From Ophiothrix spiculata (taxonomy: Eukaryota; Echinodermata; Ophiuroidea; Amphilepidida; Ophiotrichidae), in NCBI GenBank assembly GCA_000969725.1, contig JXSR01S042935.1: a stretch of 24,615 nucleotides of DNA. The stretch is one strand, 5' to 3'. Under the pieces are notes generated by a model. It was not told the DNA's origin, did no database searches, and saw only the letters and a list, made by a program, of their open reading frames with translations. Shown here piece after piece: positions 9,734 to 19,515 of this stretch (its first letter is position 1; each line of letters opens with the position of its first letter). The translations under genes and the position numbers were made by a program.

Positions 9734-11181
9734 CAGGGCACAAATTGCTATCGGAAAACAAATTTTAATATCACAGGCCCATCGAAATATTGCATAAAAG
9801 AGAAATTCTGTTTTGCAAAAAATGATCAAAATAGCCCTCCAAGCTAAACAAATATTTTGACTCTTTAAAATATGCTTAATCGTAGTTTGGTCCCATTGAC
9901 AGAAATGTGTCATTTCAATGGTAAAATTCAAACTATAGACGTATCATTGCTCCATTCAAACTCCATACTCCCTCTGTAAGGCATTCGCTTTTCATTGATC
10001 CACAGAGGGATACAAAATTTGATTTTGAATTTCCATCAGCAGTGCAGGAAACAAGGTAGTCTGATGTGACATACATGTCTTTTAACCATCAGTCACCACC
10101 TGGGGCCCACCACGCGAGGCAAAATATGAAATATTCCCCGATGGGAAATATATACAACTCCAAACTGGACTCGAGTCTCTAAGCTTATATATTCATAATG
10201 GGAGATAGTCATCTACATGGTTATTATAAATATAAACAGTATCTATATCCAAAGTAAAATAAAAACATGTGAATTATTGATTTGACGATTTCAAGCTTTA
10301 ATGCTCTCAAGATTGAGTCGATATCGCTATCATGTTTGAAAGTAAGCCGCACTTGAAAGCTTATATATACGTAAAACAACATCGTATCGTAAATTGCTGT
10401 AAAAACAAAACATAAGTGGAGTTGAGATTGCCTAGCCCGGCGTGTACTGCATGAACGTGGGATGATGAAATCCGATGCTTATGATCCATGCATTGAGGAG
10501 GAAATTAAACCAAAATGAATCAGGAGAAAATAAAACAAAAATAGAAATGAGAAAGTCAACAAAATAAAAGATACAGAAAACAAAATAACGAACAACCATT
10601 CACCACTGATGAAACCCGATCCTTGTCGAGCACTTAACATTTAATGATGATACGTAATACGATATAAGCTTTAACCATCGTAAATGCTGTTAATAAAAGG
10701 AGGTTATATAAGGTACTTTTTAGTCTCAAACACTTTTACTTTACATGGCACTTACTTTCAACTCGGAGAAATTGATTTAAGTTCAATAACTTGTGAGCAA
10801 ATTTAAATTTGAAATTTAATAAGAATGTTCTAGTCACATGAAATACTTCCTGACTGTTTATATTTTATTGAATTATGTAGGAAAAAGAAAAGAGCAAACA
10901 GACAAATATGGTAAAAGCCTCGGTAACAGGTAAACTGGAATCATATAAACCCAATTTATGAATGAAAACAAGCATTTTGTTTAGAGATTTAGCTCTTTTC
11001 CAGACTTATAATAACACTTTTCATATCATCAAGCAAATTAATTTAATCTCAATCTCAACTACGAAAGCAGGTTTGAACTGAAATCGATGTATATACAGCA
11101 TTGATATGAGTGACCATAAACCGAAAGATTGGATAACGGCTTTAAAAATCTTGAAAACTCCTTTAGCTTTTTACACTCATG
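9734..11181. other. unique spacer with small inverted repeats
   Basis: TCCCTCTGT (9969-9977) and ACAGAGGGA (10002-10010) form a perfect 9-bp inverted repeat with a 24-nt spacer. A minus-strand 72-codon frame (9713-9931) overlaps the preceding element and is not credible. The short GC-richer patches at 10090-10140 and 10430-10500 have no open exon with both splice sites. Confidence 0.45.
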
Positions 11182-11387
11182 CTTGTATTTACAAAAGTTC
11201 ATCCAGGATTAAAGTTATTCCTAGAATAGAGAAAGTTTACAGTCATGGACTTAATTGGCTTTCACAAAGCTTAGTGGAATAACAGATTGGTCCATGGAAT
11301 AGTCTTATTCTTGATTTGCGAATACCAAATGATGTCATTAATGAAATAACTATAAAGTTAATCTTGGAATAAACGTTATTCCCTTTG
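11182..11387. mobile_element. older copy of CCCGTATTCAC MITE
   Basis: This segment aligns along its length with the copy immediately downstream. It shares GAATACCAAATGATG, TGGAATAA and GTTATTCC blocks in the same order, and its start, CTTGTATTTACAAAAG, is a worn version of the CCCGTATTCACAAAAG terminus. Its right terminus is lost at the junction with the second copy. It is non-coding and more diverged than its neighbour. Confidence 0.7.
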
Positions 11388-11597
11388 GCCCGTATTCACA
11401 AAAGTTATTCCTGGATTTCTCATTCTTGGGTTAGAGATAGTCCACAGTCCTGAACTAAATTGAATTTTACAAAGCCTGGAATAACGAATTCATGGAATAA
11501 ATTTATTCTTTGTTTGCAAATACCAAATGATGACATCAATTAATTGAAAATAAAGTTATTCCTGGATTAAAGTTATTCCCCTTTTGTGAATACGGGT
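11388..11597. mobile_element. CCCGTATTCAC MITE, intact ends
   Basis: CCCGTATTCACAAAAG begins at 11389 and its exact reverse complement ends at 11596, giving 16-bp perfect terminal inverted repeats on an element of about 208 bp. Inside, TTATTCC and its complement recur several times. CTTTG occurs just outside both ends (11383-11387 and 11598-11602) and could be a 5-bp target duplication. The element encodes no protein. It sits in head-to-tail contact with an older copy, either from insertion next to it or from tandem duplication. Confidence 0.85.
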
Positions 11598-11732
11598 CTT
11601 TGTGAATCATGAGTCTGGAAGTGCAGACAAAGTTGGTAATTCAAAGGAAAAAATGTTAATTCTGGTAACATCAAATCTCTCGCAGCCCTGATACAAGTAG
11701 CATGAAGAAAGCACTAATAGTTGGTATTCTTA

Positions 11733-12000
11733 GGGACCATTTACAAACACGTGTTAGGGGGCCTGATCCAAAAAGTGAAGGCCTTTAAAATTTCTCACGT
11801 AGGGGGGGGGGGGGGGGTCGGGTTTGGGTCCTTGAAAAAATTACAACAAATTTTCCGGTAAAAATTGAGTTTATGGGTTATGGTTACCGGTAACCCTAAA
11901 TTCAGAGATAGATGATTTTGTCTCTAAATTCAACATTTCTTCGTTTTTGAGAAAATCATCAAAGTATTTTGGCTGAACATGTTGTTACTGTAACACCAAA
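11733..12000. mobile_element. G-run repeat fragment, one end only
   Basis: The segment starts GGGACCATTTACAAACACGT followed by AGGGGGCCTGAT. It carries sixteen G at 11802-11817, then AAATTACAACAAATTTTCCG. This is the layout of G-run inverted-repeat elements, but the matching right end (ending in GGTCCC) is not present, so the copy appears truncated. The right limit given is approximate. A perfect palindrome GGTTACCGGTAACC lies at 11882-11895. Confidence 0.55.
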
Positions 12001-12036
12001 ACAATTGTCATGCGTGGGAAAAAGTTAAATCCCTTT

Positions 12037-12162
12037 AAACTTTGACGGATCTTTCATTCGCCACCTACCAAAACGCACCCTTTATAACTGCGCTGATGTG
12101 TGCTACAACCCTCAAGGACTACTTAGTGGTAGACACCTCGCAATGCTTAGCGGTGGACTTGT
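12037..12162 (+). other. short open stretch of unknown origin
   Basis: A GC-richer run stays open for about 42 codons on the plus strand and ends in TAA. Its peptide contains ATYQNAPFITALMCATTLKD. No start codon context, no clear acceptor and no family match are visible. It follows directly on a G-run repeat fragment and may be part of that repeat. An old exon or chance are the other options. Confidence 0.15.
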
Positions 12163-12203
12163 AATGGTATTAGTTGCTAGGTTTTATGGTCCCAGATAAA
12201 ACA

Positions 12204-12364
12204 TTTTCATTATACCAATGCCTTACACATGGTTCCCTGTTAATATCCTGTGTTCTTAGTGTACACTAACAACTACAGGTTGATAACATGGCAAATATTG
12301 TTCATACCAGTAAGCTTACATACTGGTGCCTTTAACATGGTTCCTAGTTAATATCCTGTCATCA
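12204..12364. repeat. two-copy direct repeat, about 108-bp spacing
   Basis: ACCAATGCCTT..CATGGTTCC..GTTAATATCCTGT is followed 108 bp later by ACTGGTGCCTT..CATGGTTCC..GTTAATATCCTGT. Only about 40 bp of each copy is clearly alike. It is a worn tandem duplication, non-coding. Confidence 0.65.
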
Positions 12365-12682
12365 CAGCCTCTATAACACTTGGCATCATCCTGCTCATGA
12401 ATTTTAACATAGCTATCTCACCGACGAAGGCATCGACACATTTGTCAGCCACATCGTGTGAATTTCAACACATTTCTGATGTACTGTGGGAAGCATGTAT
12501 ATGAGTGTCATTCCAATAGGACATCAAATTAGAAGATTCTATAAGTTGGCTTGTATATAATATGAACTACACTTAGGGGGGACCCTTCATATGGACATGG
12601 ATATCATCTGCGTTTAGAACATCTCAAATACACCCTGAAATAAGATTATGTGTAAGAAATTAATATAATATCTGCTGGTCCG

Positions 12683-12800
12683 ACCATGTCTCCTTGGGCA
12701 AGAAACTTTACTCTGTGCTCGGAAGTCACGTAAAGCCGTTGGTCCCCTGTGCGAATGCTCCTTCTTGGGGCACTGCATACAGTGTATATCTGGTGAGTCT
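12683..12800. repeat. probable interspersed repeat fragment
   Basis: This patch is GC-richer than its surroundings and contains CTCCTTGGGCAAGAAACTTT and AAAGCCGTTGGTCCC. These resemble the CCTTGGGCAAG-CACTTTA box of short interspersed repeats that I recall from deuterostome genomes. No tRNA-like promoter boxes or tail are visible, so it would be a partial copy. A 64-codon minus-strand frame (12614-12808) covers it and is likely a by-product. The family assignment is from memory and unverified. Confidence 0.35.
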
Positions 12801-13829
12801 AATGTCATATTTCGTTTTCTGGGACCAACTCAAGCAGGCCAAAGGGTAAAAAAAATTAAAAAAAGCATTGGAGTACACTGTTATCTTTTAAAAGAGGTAA
12901 TGCAAAAAATGTACCCATAGTAATTATTTGACAAAGCTCGGGGAACAGAACGTTGCTCTTCAAAATTAATGAACTTTTTGTTTCCTTAAATTAACCAAAA
13001 TTCCTTAAAAAACAAAGCAATATAAAACATAAACAAGATTTGATGCCAAAAAGCTTCATGTTTTCTATACTAATCAACAAATAGATAATAAACCTGCAGT
13101 ATTAAACTGAAGAATATTGTTAAACTTCCAATAATCGTTGACTTGAATTCACCATAGCTTTACTAGATTAATGTTATTAACTCCAAACGTGCCTTGACTG
13201 TACCTAATTAAACCCTGCCATTAAACGGATTTGTTTCTATAGAATTCCTACACACGTTACATGATTAAGCTTTACTCCTTTACTTTATTTTTCTCTCTTC
13301 TAAAGCCTTAGGCAGTAGCAAGATGGTTCGATTGATACTCAAATTAAAGCAAATGTAATTAATTTTGGTGGTGCTTATCGAGGAAATCTTTCTTGTACAA
13401 AGAGGGTTCATGACTGAATGATGTAAAGTAATCAGTGGAATTACATGTTGGCATAGATTTACAAACTTGTTACATATCTGCTGTTTTTGAGAGTCGCAAG
13501 CTGTAATTGCTTTTAACAATAATGTCACAACAATTTTTATCTTTCAATTCATTGCTTGGATGATATTCTGATTCAGTGAAGAAAGCAACGGCAAAGCTTT
13601 CCTAACCCCCTTTCATGGAAAAACATTGAGTGAATCCAAATTTTTTGCACTCTTTGTGAGCATTTTTACTCCTCCCTCAGAACTGAGCTAGCATTTTTGA
13701 AATTGTGGTGTCCACATCTACGCCCAACATTTTTGAGAAAGCACTCATAAATATGCATCCACGAACTATGAGAGGATGTATTTAGACAAATTCTAGTACA
13801 AATATCTGATGTACTTCAATTGCTTTACT
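12801..13829. other. AT-rich spacer without genes
   Basis: Unique AT-rich sequence. The only longer frame, 82 codons on the minus strand at 13280-13528, has no motif or splice context. Confidence 0.45.
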
Positions 13830-14172
13830 TTAAAAGGTGTGTATTCCGATTACTTTCACTCACAAAATCAAATTGGAGATTTTGATACCACATGAAAGAG
13901 CATATTTTTTTTTATAACCCCTGTACATTTTCACGCCAATATTATGTTTTCTTGAAGAGATATGGTCAAAAAAGTGCTGAATTTCTGTAAAATTTTGTTA
14001 ACAAAAATAAATATCCTATAGGTTTCTATGGCTCATTCTCGGACACATTTTTGCCTGTAGCATTAATCTGACTCAAGGTATACGAATGAAACTTTACAAT
14101 TGCTTTATGCAGGTGATGACCCTTCATTCAAATATATTAAGATTTTCACAAGATCGGAATACCTACTTTTAA
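13830..14172. mobile_element. TTAA-flanked MITE
   Basis: TTAA at 13830-13833 is followed by AAGGTGTGTATTCCGAT. At the other end ATCGGAATACCTACTT is followed by TTAA (14169-14172). The terminal inverted repeats share GTATTCCGAT exactly and most of the outer bases. TTAA duplication is the signature of piggyBac-type transposition, though the termini lack the usual CCC start, so the superfamily is tentative. The interior of about 335 bp is non-coding. Confidence 0.65.
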
Positions 14173-14368
14173 CTTTCACAAAAAAAACACCTCATCACAC
14201 ACTTTTTCCAATCACCATTAATTACACCATGTAAATTGTTTTAAATGTTGCTATAGATAGATGTAATTTCAGAGTTTTTCAAGTTTCAATAACATCTTAC
14301 TTTACCAATGTGAAAAGTGATATAGAAACCCCACTATATGTCTATCGGCAGTGTTTTCAACTAGTTTC

Positions 14369-14677
14369 AAAGTCTTCCATTGTCTGGCAGCCGTCTAAAC
14401 CTGGCAGAGAAGGGGAAGACATTTTCAAACATCTCTATACCTATAATTGAGTCAATTACCCACCAATTAGTGTACAAATTTCATAGAAAAGCACCCAATT
14501 TTAATAAAATTGGTGATCGTTAATAAAATAGGTGATCTGAGCAAATTCTCCGCAATATAAAATTGGGTGCTTTCATTAATGATGAAAACCCTTACCAAAA
14601 TCTGCAAAAAAAACCTACTATTAATGGCACATATATGTATACCATCTCAATGTCAGTAATCCCCTCCCGGGCCACTA
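14369..14677. mobile_element. relative of the 7711-8013 element, opposite orientation
   Basis: CTCTATACCTA, AGAAAAGCACCCAATTTT and ATTGGGTGCTTT occur in the same order as on the complementary strand of the 7.7-kb element, and the total length is nearly equal. AAAGCACCCAATTTTA (14488-14503) and its exact reverse complement (14558-14573) form a 16-bp inverted repeat. Here they are separated by 54 bp instead of a 5-nt loop. The right end, CCCCTCCCGGG, is a worn C-run end. AACTAGTTTC occurs directly outside both limits (14359-14368 and 14678-14687), a candidate target duplication. A third similar word at 14731 weakens this. Confidence 0.7.
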
Positions 14678-14786
14678 AACTAGTTTCCGAATATGTCTCT
14701 TTGCCTGCTAGCCCTCTGAACTAGTTTTGTGTCTATACTCATCTGGTAACCAAGTCGGCAAGATCTTATATCTGACATTTTATTAG

Positions 14787-14828
14787 GCCGTAGTCTAATT
14801 GCCGTAGTCTAATTGGCATAGTCTAATT
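14787..14828. repeat. three-copy 14-bp tandem repeat
   Basis: GCCGTAGTCTAATT occurs twice in succession, followed by GGCATAGTCTAATT. It is a minisatellite seed, with no sign of function. Confidence 0.9.
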
Positions 14829-15214
14829 GAATGCTAATTGATTATAAGGCTGTGATGATTGAAAAAAAACTTCATCTTGATATCAATCAGACGAGAATTG
14901 TAATTGATCTCGTGCCTCTAGACACAATCAAGTTTAGCTGCAGACAACAACGCAACTTTTGTTTTACTGAACCAAACTTTTATGCATGAGAAATAAGAGT
15001 AATTTGGCAGTACATTTTGTAAATATCAATAACATAATGAAGACAACTGTTGAAAATCAACGACTGAAATAATGATTGAGCACAAATAATGTGTGATTTG
15101 ACAAAGAGACTACACAATTCAATAAAAGCATGATGCTAAAAATATCCATAATATGAAGCAAATTATGAACCCTGATAGAGCATTAATTTGAAGCATCGTT
15201 CCCTATTAATTTAG

Positions 15215-15273
15215 TACTGTAAAACCCCGATATAGAGCGTATTTTCCAGTTTTTATGATGTATCGTCCTTATT
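15215..15273. repeat. possible single repeat end TACTGTAAAACCCCGATATA
   Basis: The sequence TACTGTAAAAC at 15215 matches the outer terminus of the 3691-4265 element, followed by a CCCCGATATAGAGCG block seen nowhere else in the window. It may be one end of a Tc1/mariner-like remnant cut by the hAT-type insertion that follows. No partner end is present. Confidence 0.3.
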
Positions 15274-15281
15274 ATAGGGGG

Positions 15282-15503
15282 CAGTGTTCCTGCTAAGGTT
15301 TTTGAGCTTGCACCCATTCAAGCAATTTTAACAAAGTTGAAGTAAAATTGTAAAATCTCAAGCAGGGGCTGAAAATTGGCCGATAAAGCAAAGAAAGAAT
15401 CGTTTTTACACATTTTAGAAACCTGTTGCGCCAATTTTCCTGGGTCCTGCATGCGTCCTGCACCAATGCAATGGCACACCATACGGCCTTAGCCAGAACA
15501 CAG
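15282..15503. mobile_element. hAT-type MITE with perfect 8-bp target duplication
   Basis: The 222-bp element begins CAGTGTTCCTGCTAAGG and ends CCTTAGCCAGAACACAG, giving 17-bp terminal inverted repeats with 14 matches. ATAGGGGG lies directly outside both ends (15274-15281 and 15504-15511) and differs from its neighbours beyond exactly eight bases. A CAGTGTTC-like terminus plus an 8-bp duplication is the classic hAT signature. The element contains no transposase. The 88-codon minus-strand frame at 15293-15559 overlapping it is a by-product. The perfect duplication suggests a relatively young insertion. Confidence 0.9.
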
Positions 15504-15511
15504 ATAGGGGG

Positions 15512-17290
15512 TATAAAATGTGACAAAATATTGTTTTTTCTGATTTGTGATGCATTCAACTTTCATTTTATCATTAGCTCAGTGAAGTAGACATGTTGGT
15601 GTTGTGGGAAAAAAATTAGGAGCAAAGCATGGTGCGCACTATATTGGAGTTTTGAAGTATTTGTTCAAACTACAAGTTAACCAAAAAATTGAATCAGGCA
15701 CTACTTTTCATTCTAAAGCTTTTGATATAAAAATACTGTTAAGTTGTGACTTTGCTAAAACATCTACCTTGATGTCAGTTTTTATCAAGTGTGTCTATCT
15801 AAGAAGAGGGTCTATGTATTCATGCAAGGACTATTAAACCATGGATGTGATCATCTAAATATACATAGAACAGGTTCATACATGATAATGGATGCTAAAA
15901 CAACTGGAATCTGACCGCATAATGATATGAAAAATCTCCTCTACACCTAAAATAATTATGTTAATTGCCATATGACCCAAAATAATTACATGTAAGCTAT
16001 AAAGCTACCAGTGAATAATATTTATAAGGCTCGTAATACGCTATCCATGGCAGTGGTGATTAAATAAGCTATAACCAGTGTTTGAAATAGTGGTTGCCAT
16101 TTGGCCATGTGTTGTATTTATTGTTTTGTTGTTTTGATTTCATTGAAACATATTCTGGCAAGAACTGAATTCAACTTTTTCATGATGAACCATCATAGTA
16201 ATATGCAAATGTGTTGGTTGCGCTGTATCGCAGAAGCTCAAAATCGCAAATAGGTGGTCGTCTGCCGCAGCGATACTCTACAAAGCCTACCCTCAAACGA
16301 CATTATGCTGATCTAAGACAATCTGCTGTGCCGGTCACAATGTCGTGATTATGTCAAAAATGTCAACAACGCAATATTGACATCATTTTACTTTTGCGTC
16401 ATCCCACCGCGCCATTATGCAAATAATATTTACTGCAACTCTAAACTGCACGCCTTGTATTTTGAGGCATGCGAGTGCAATAGCATACCATCATACACCT
16501 AAAATGATCTTTAGGAGTGTGATTTTCAGCACTCCTAAATCTGGTGAGAAATGCACACCTGAAGATCTTGAGAAGTGCTATTTGTAGCACACCAGGTATT
16601 TTCAAACTTCAAGGCCTGAAATTGAAAAGTCATGATTGCCTGCCACAGCAACAGACTTCAAAGCGACAGTTACTCTAAAGCTATCCTAAGATATCTACAT
16701 CATTGTTTTTGGAATTGAAAAATTCAATATTGTAAATGTGGGAATTTACAAAAACAATCAATTGAGGGTTTAAATTTGCAGTAATGATTCACAAAATTTA
16801 GATTTGAGAAAATTCAGCTCTTACACAAATGATCCTGTTTACAGTATCCTTCTAAAATGCCAAAAAGTGAAAATTGCAATTTGACGGGTAATCAAAGGGA
16901 CAACCACTATTTCATCTTTGAATTGAACACTGGTTATATAATAATGGTACAAACTACACAACACGCTATAAAATGGTTAAAAAGTGAGATAGCTAGGATT
17001 CGGTTATCAGTCCCATACAATGGTGAAATGGTATATGACAAACAAAAAAAAAGAAAGAAAATCAAGAAATTTACCACCACAATTGACTGGCTATCACCTG
17101 GCCGATTTTAAATGTTCTTTTTCGCCGTTCTTTAGCGTGGAACTACAGAGCGGAACGTCCTCTGTATCTACCTTGTTGTATCTACGTAATAAAGACATGC
17201 ATGCAACTCTGTCAAGTGGATGCAAAATAGTCGTACCTGCAATAGCTGTCATTTCTCATAAATTTGACATAGCTCATAATTCTTGACATA
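15512..17290. other. mixed unique spacer
   Basis: No assigned gene. TTTAGGAGTG (16510-16519) and CACTCCTAAA (16530-16539) form a perfect 10-bp hairpin. The 16200-16480 stretch is GC-richer and has two ATGCAAAT octamers about 215 bp apart. Plus-strand frames of 77 (15604-15837), 84 (16857-17111) and 88 codons (17020-17286) have no domain. The last has an acceptor-like tract ending CCGTTCTTTAG at 17135 with a GTAATA donor-like site at 17186, a weak 50-nt exon possibility. Confidence 0.4.
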
Positions 17291-17450
17291 GCCCATCAAG
17301 AACTGAAGGACTAGGGCACGAGGGCGTTAGACCGAGATGCGAGGGCATCACAGAACACTCAGGTTGACACCCTTGCACCCCTGGTCCTTCTTGTCGAACT
17401 ATCTTGATATGGTTCTCAACTGACGCTGTCACCTGTAGAACCATTTCAAG
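17291..17450. repeat. compound foldback repeat
   Basis: GGACTAGGGCACGAGGGCG in the left arm (17291-17333) mirrors ACCCTTGCACCCCTGGTCC in the right arm (17362-17411), allowing gaps. The outer right arm, CTTGATATGGTTCT (17403-17416), also pairs with AGAACCATTTCAAG (17437-17450), with one mismatch in 14. One strand segment can therefore pair on either side. It is GC-rich for this window and non-coding, and looks like a foldback-type or nested MITE remnant. Confidence 0.65.
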
Positions 17451-17521
17451 AACTACTGGTATATGGGAGACAATTCTCTAGGTTTTGTCCATTTTAGCAA
17501 GGCCTGAAATGAATTTAAAAC

Positions 17522-17713
17522 ATGGCAGCCATTGTAGGTACATCTTTCTTGCATTCACATCCACTCAAAAGTTTAAAATCTTTATATGATCAAATCCTCT
17601 GTAGGGTGGGTTCATTTAGTACATTTTGTATAGAAAGAAAAGTGTCAAGTGTTAGTATTGGGATTTCGGCCAGAAATAGTCTGCTGCGGAGTTTACATCA
17701 AGGGACAAAATAG
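17522..17713 (+). other. 63-codon frame with good start context
   Basis: The ATG sits in AAAACATGG, with A at -3 and G at +4, a favourable animal start context. The predicted peptide is basic and Ser-rich, begins MAAIVGTSFLHSHPLKSLKS and has no recognised domain, signal peptide or splice donor in frame. At this length in AT-rich DNA it is within chance. It could be a small gene or first exon, but nothing shows expression. Confidence 0.12.
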
Positions 17714-18159
17714 GTCAGCTTTGTAAGCAAAGTTTGCTTTGTATAATTGCCAGTTGAAATATTAATACGAACAGATAATATAAAACAAATAGAGTGGGGT
17801 CTAAGAAGTTTTATATCATATAAGAAGATACAGGTCTAGTTATTTTATATGTAGGGGCAATATTATTTTACCTTCATTTTACTCCGTTCGCTACTTACTT
17901 TTAAATTAAATGATTAGTGTTGTTAGACTAGAATTTTATTGGTAGAAAAAGGATGATATTGATATAAGATCATAAAAGATGTTATGTAGTTATAATCATC
18001 TCAGACTTTTAACATTCAAACAAAAGTTTCCTAAAAGGGAAAAATAAGACATGGCAATCATTTTCACTGCGAAAACTAGACTATGTTTTGCATAAGGAAT
18101 GCCTCAAACTTCAATTCAGTTAAAAAATAAATGCTGCATTTTTGATTCCAAAAGATAAT

Positions 18160-18195
18160 TCTACAAAGAAAAAGAAAAAAGAAAAAGAAAGAAAT
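18160..18195. repeat. GA-rich low-complexity tract
   Basis: A purine-only run of AAAG and AAAAAG units. On the minus strand it reads as a long pyrimidine tract ending in TTTGTAG, a formally strong acceptor, but the sequence that follows is AT-rich and unlike coding DNA. Confidence 0.7.
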
Positions 18196-18399
18196 TATGC
18201 CATCAGCTATCTGACAACAGTCTCGTCACTAATATATTGTTGCCAAAAGTAAATTGATTTCAATATTGAAAAACTCTTTAACATGGGACTAGAGGACTCG
18301 TTTACCTCAAGATGTCTGTAAAATATAGAAAAACAAAAAACTTTTTATTCCCCATTCAAAATCTTTTTTCATTGAATTCAGTCTATTAATAGCTTGTAA

Positions 18400-18500
18400 A
18401 TTCTCCTATTTTCAAAAGTCAAAGCCGTTAATTGTTAGCTACGGAGCGCATTCCAATTAACACTTTTCCTCTTTTCTATTTTTGAACGTTTTTAAAGACT
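18400..18500. promoter_or_regulatory. candidate regulatory patch
   Basis: CCGTTAATTG and CCAATTAACAC, both homeodomain-type ATTA cores, flank a GC-richer centre GCTACGGAGCGCATT in otherwise poor AT sequence. The patch matches no repeat in the window. This is motif-level evidence only, and an enhancer is one possible reading. Confidence 0.2.
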
Positions 18501-18848
18501 TTGTATTACAATACAACAATATTCCATAATAGATATCTGATGGGGAGATGTCAGAGCACCATGTAATACTTTATCATCACATTCCAAAAACAAATTAATA
18601 AGTTCCTGAAAATTTAATTGACTAATTTGGTAATTAATTATATTCTCCAAAGAAAAGAACAGTTGAGTTTAAAACTAGGTATCTCTTCGCCCACAGCAGC
18701 AGCGTTAGTCATCTCGACATTTTTACACTGTAAACATGCATTGGATCATTTTTCAATATCCATTTCACAAACACGCTGGCTGTTGACAGGAGCCTAGTTC
18801 TTCCGAAAGGAATGATATAAAAGATGAGGGACTTTATTCAAATATTTG

Positions 18849-19202
18849 ATGAATAAATATTCTAGACGGAAACGTCACAGCTACAGGATATTAAATATAA
18901 TAGCTAAGTATTTGGGGTTCAATATTCTGAAAGCTTTTACTAGTTTGGGCATGTGTGTATTTTCTCATACAAAATTGAATTTAATAACAGTTAAAGTTAA
19001 AAATACATATGATAAGGTTTCATTAAAGGCATTAGCCATGATTCCTCATTGTTATGAAAACCGCCTAGATACTAAATTTAATCAAGACATGATACTTATC
19101 AAAGCAAACATGGAATCCTCATTAAATGTAGAGAAAAAAGAAACGGCTAATGCATTTAAATTGTGCAGTTACATTTTCAAAGAATTACAGAAGTTTTGTT
19201 AG
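18849..19202 (+). other. longest frame in the window, probably chance
   Basis: From the ATG this is 117 codons, Lys/Asn/Ile-rich. It starts MNKYSRRKRHSYRILNIIAK and has no domain, signal or membrane pattern I recognise. With about 7% stops per codon in this composition, one frame of this size is expected about once in six frames over 24 kb, so length alone is not evidence. No polyadenylation or splice context was judged convincing. Confidence 0.15.
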
Positions 19203-19284
19203 AAAATAAACCAATATGTTTATCCTTTTATCCTTTAGTGTTGTTTTACTTAAAAGATAAACCATTTGTAAAGCATATTTTTCA

Positions 19285-19515
19285 ACAACAAAAAACAGGT
19301 TGTAATCTTGGAAATAATCAAATTTGAGTTATAAAACTAAACTAAAAAGTTTTCTTTAAATTTTTCAAATCACTAATGATCTTTCATTTCTTTTTAACAA
19401 AAAATATAAAAGGTTACCATCTTGGAAATAATTAAATTTGCTGACATCTTGAGTTATAAAAATAAAATAAACATTTTTTGTTTCTTTTAAATTTAATGAT
19501 CTCTCATTTCCTGAA
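19285..19515. repeat. two-copy tandem repeat, 114-bp spacing
   Basis: AGGTT..ATCTTGGAAATAAT.AAATTT..GAGTTATAAAA recurs at 19297 and 19411, and the following TTTAAATTT..AATGATCT.TCATTTC blocks repeat in step. The second copy carries an extra GCTGACATCTT. It is AT-rich and non-coding. Confidence 0.8.

Noticed and set aside
15293-15559. 88-codon minus-strand frame
   Set aside because: It covers the hAT-type MITE and crosses its boundary and target duplication.
18120-18165. Minus-strand exon after the long pyrimidine tract at 18160-18195
   Set aside because: The acceptor looks strong only because of the GA-rich low-complexity tract. The downstream sequence is AT-rich and has no good donor in an open frame.
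18846-19202. Longest reading frame (118 codons) as a gene
   Set aside because: The first codon is TTG, the composition follows the AT-rich background, no domain is visible, and a frame of this length is expected by chance in this composition.
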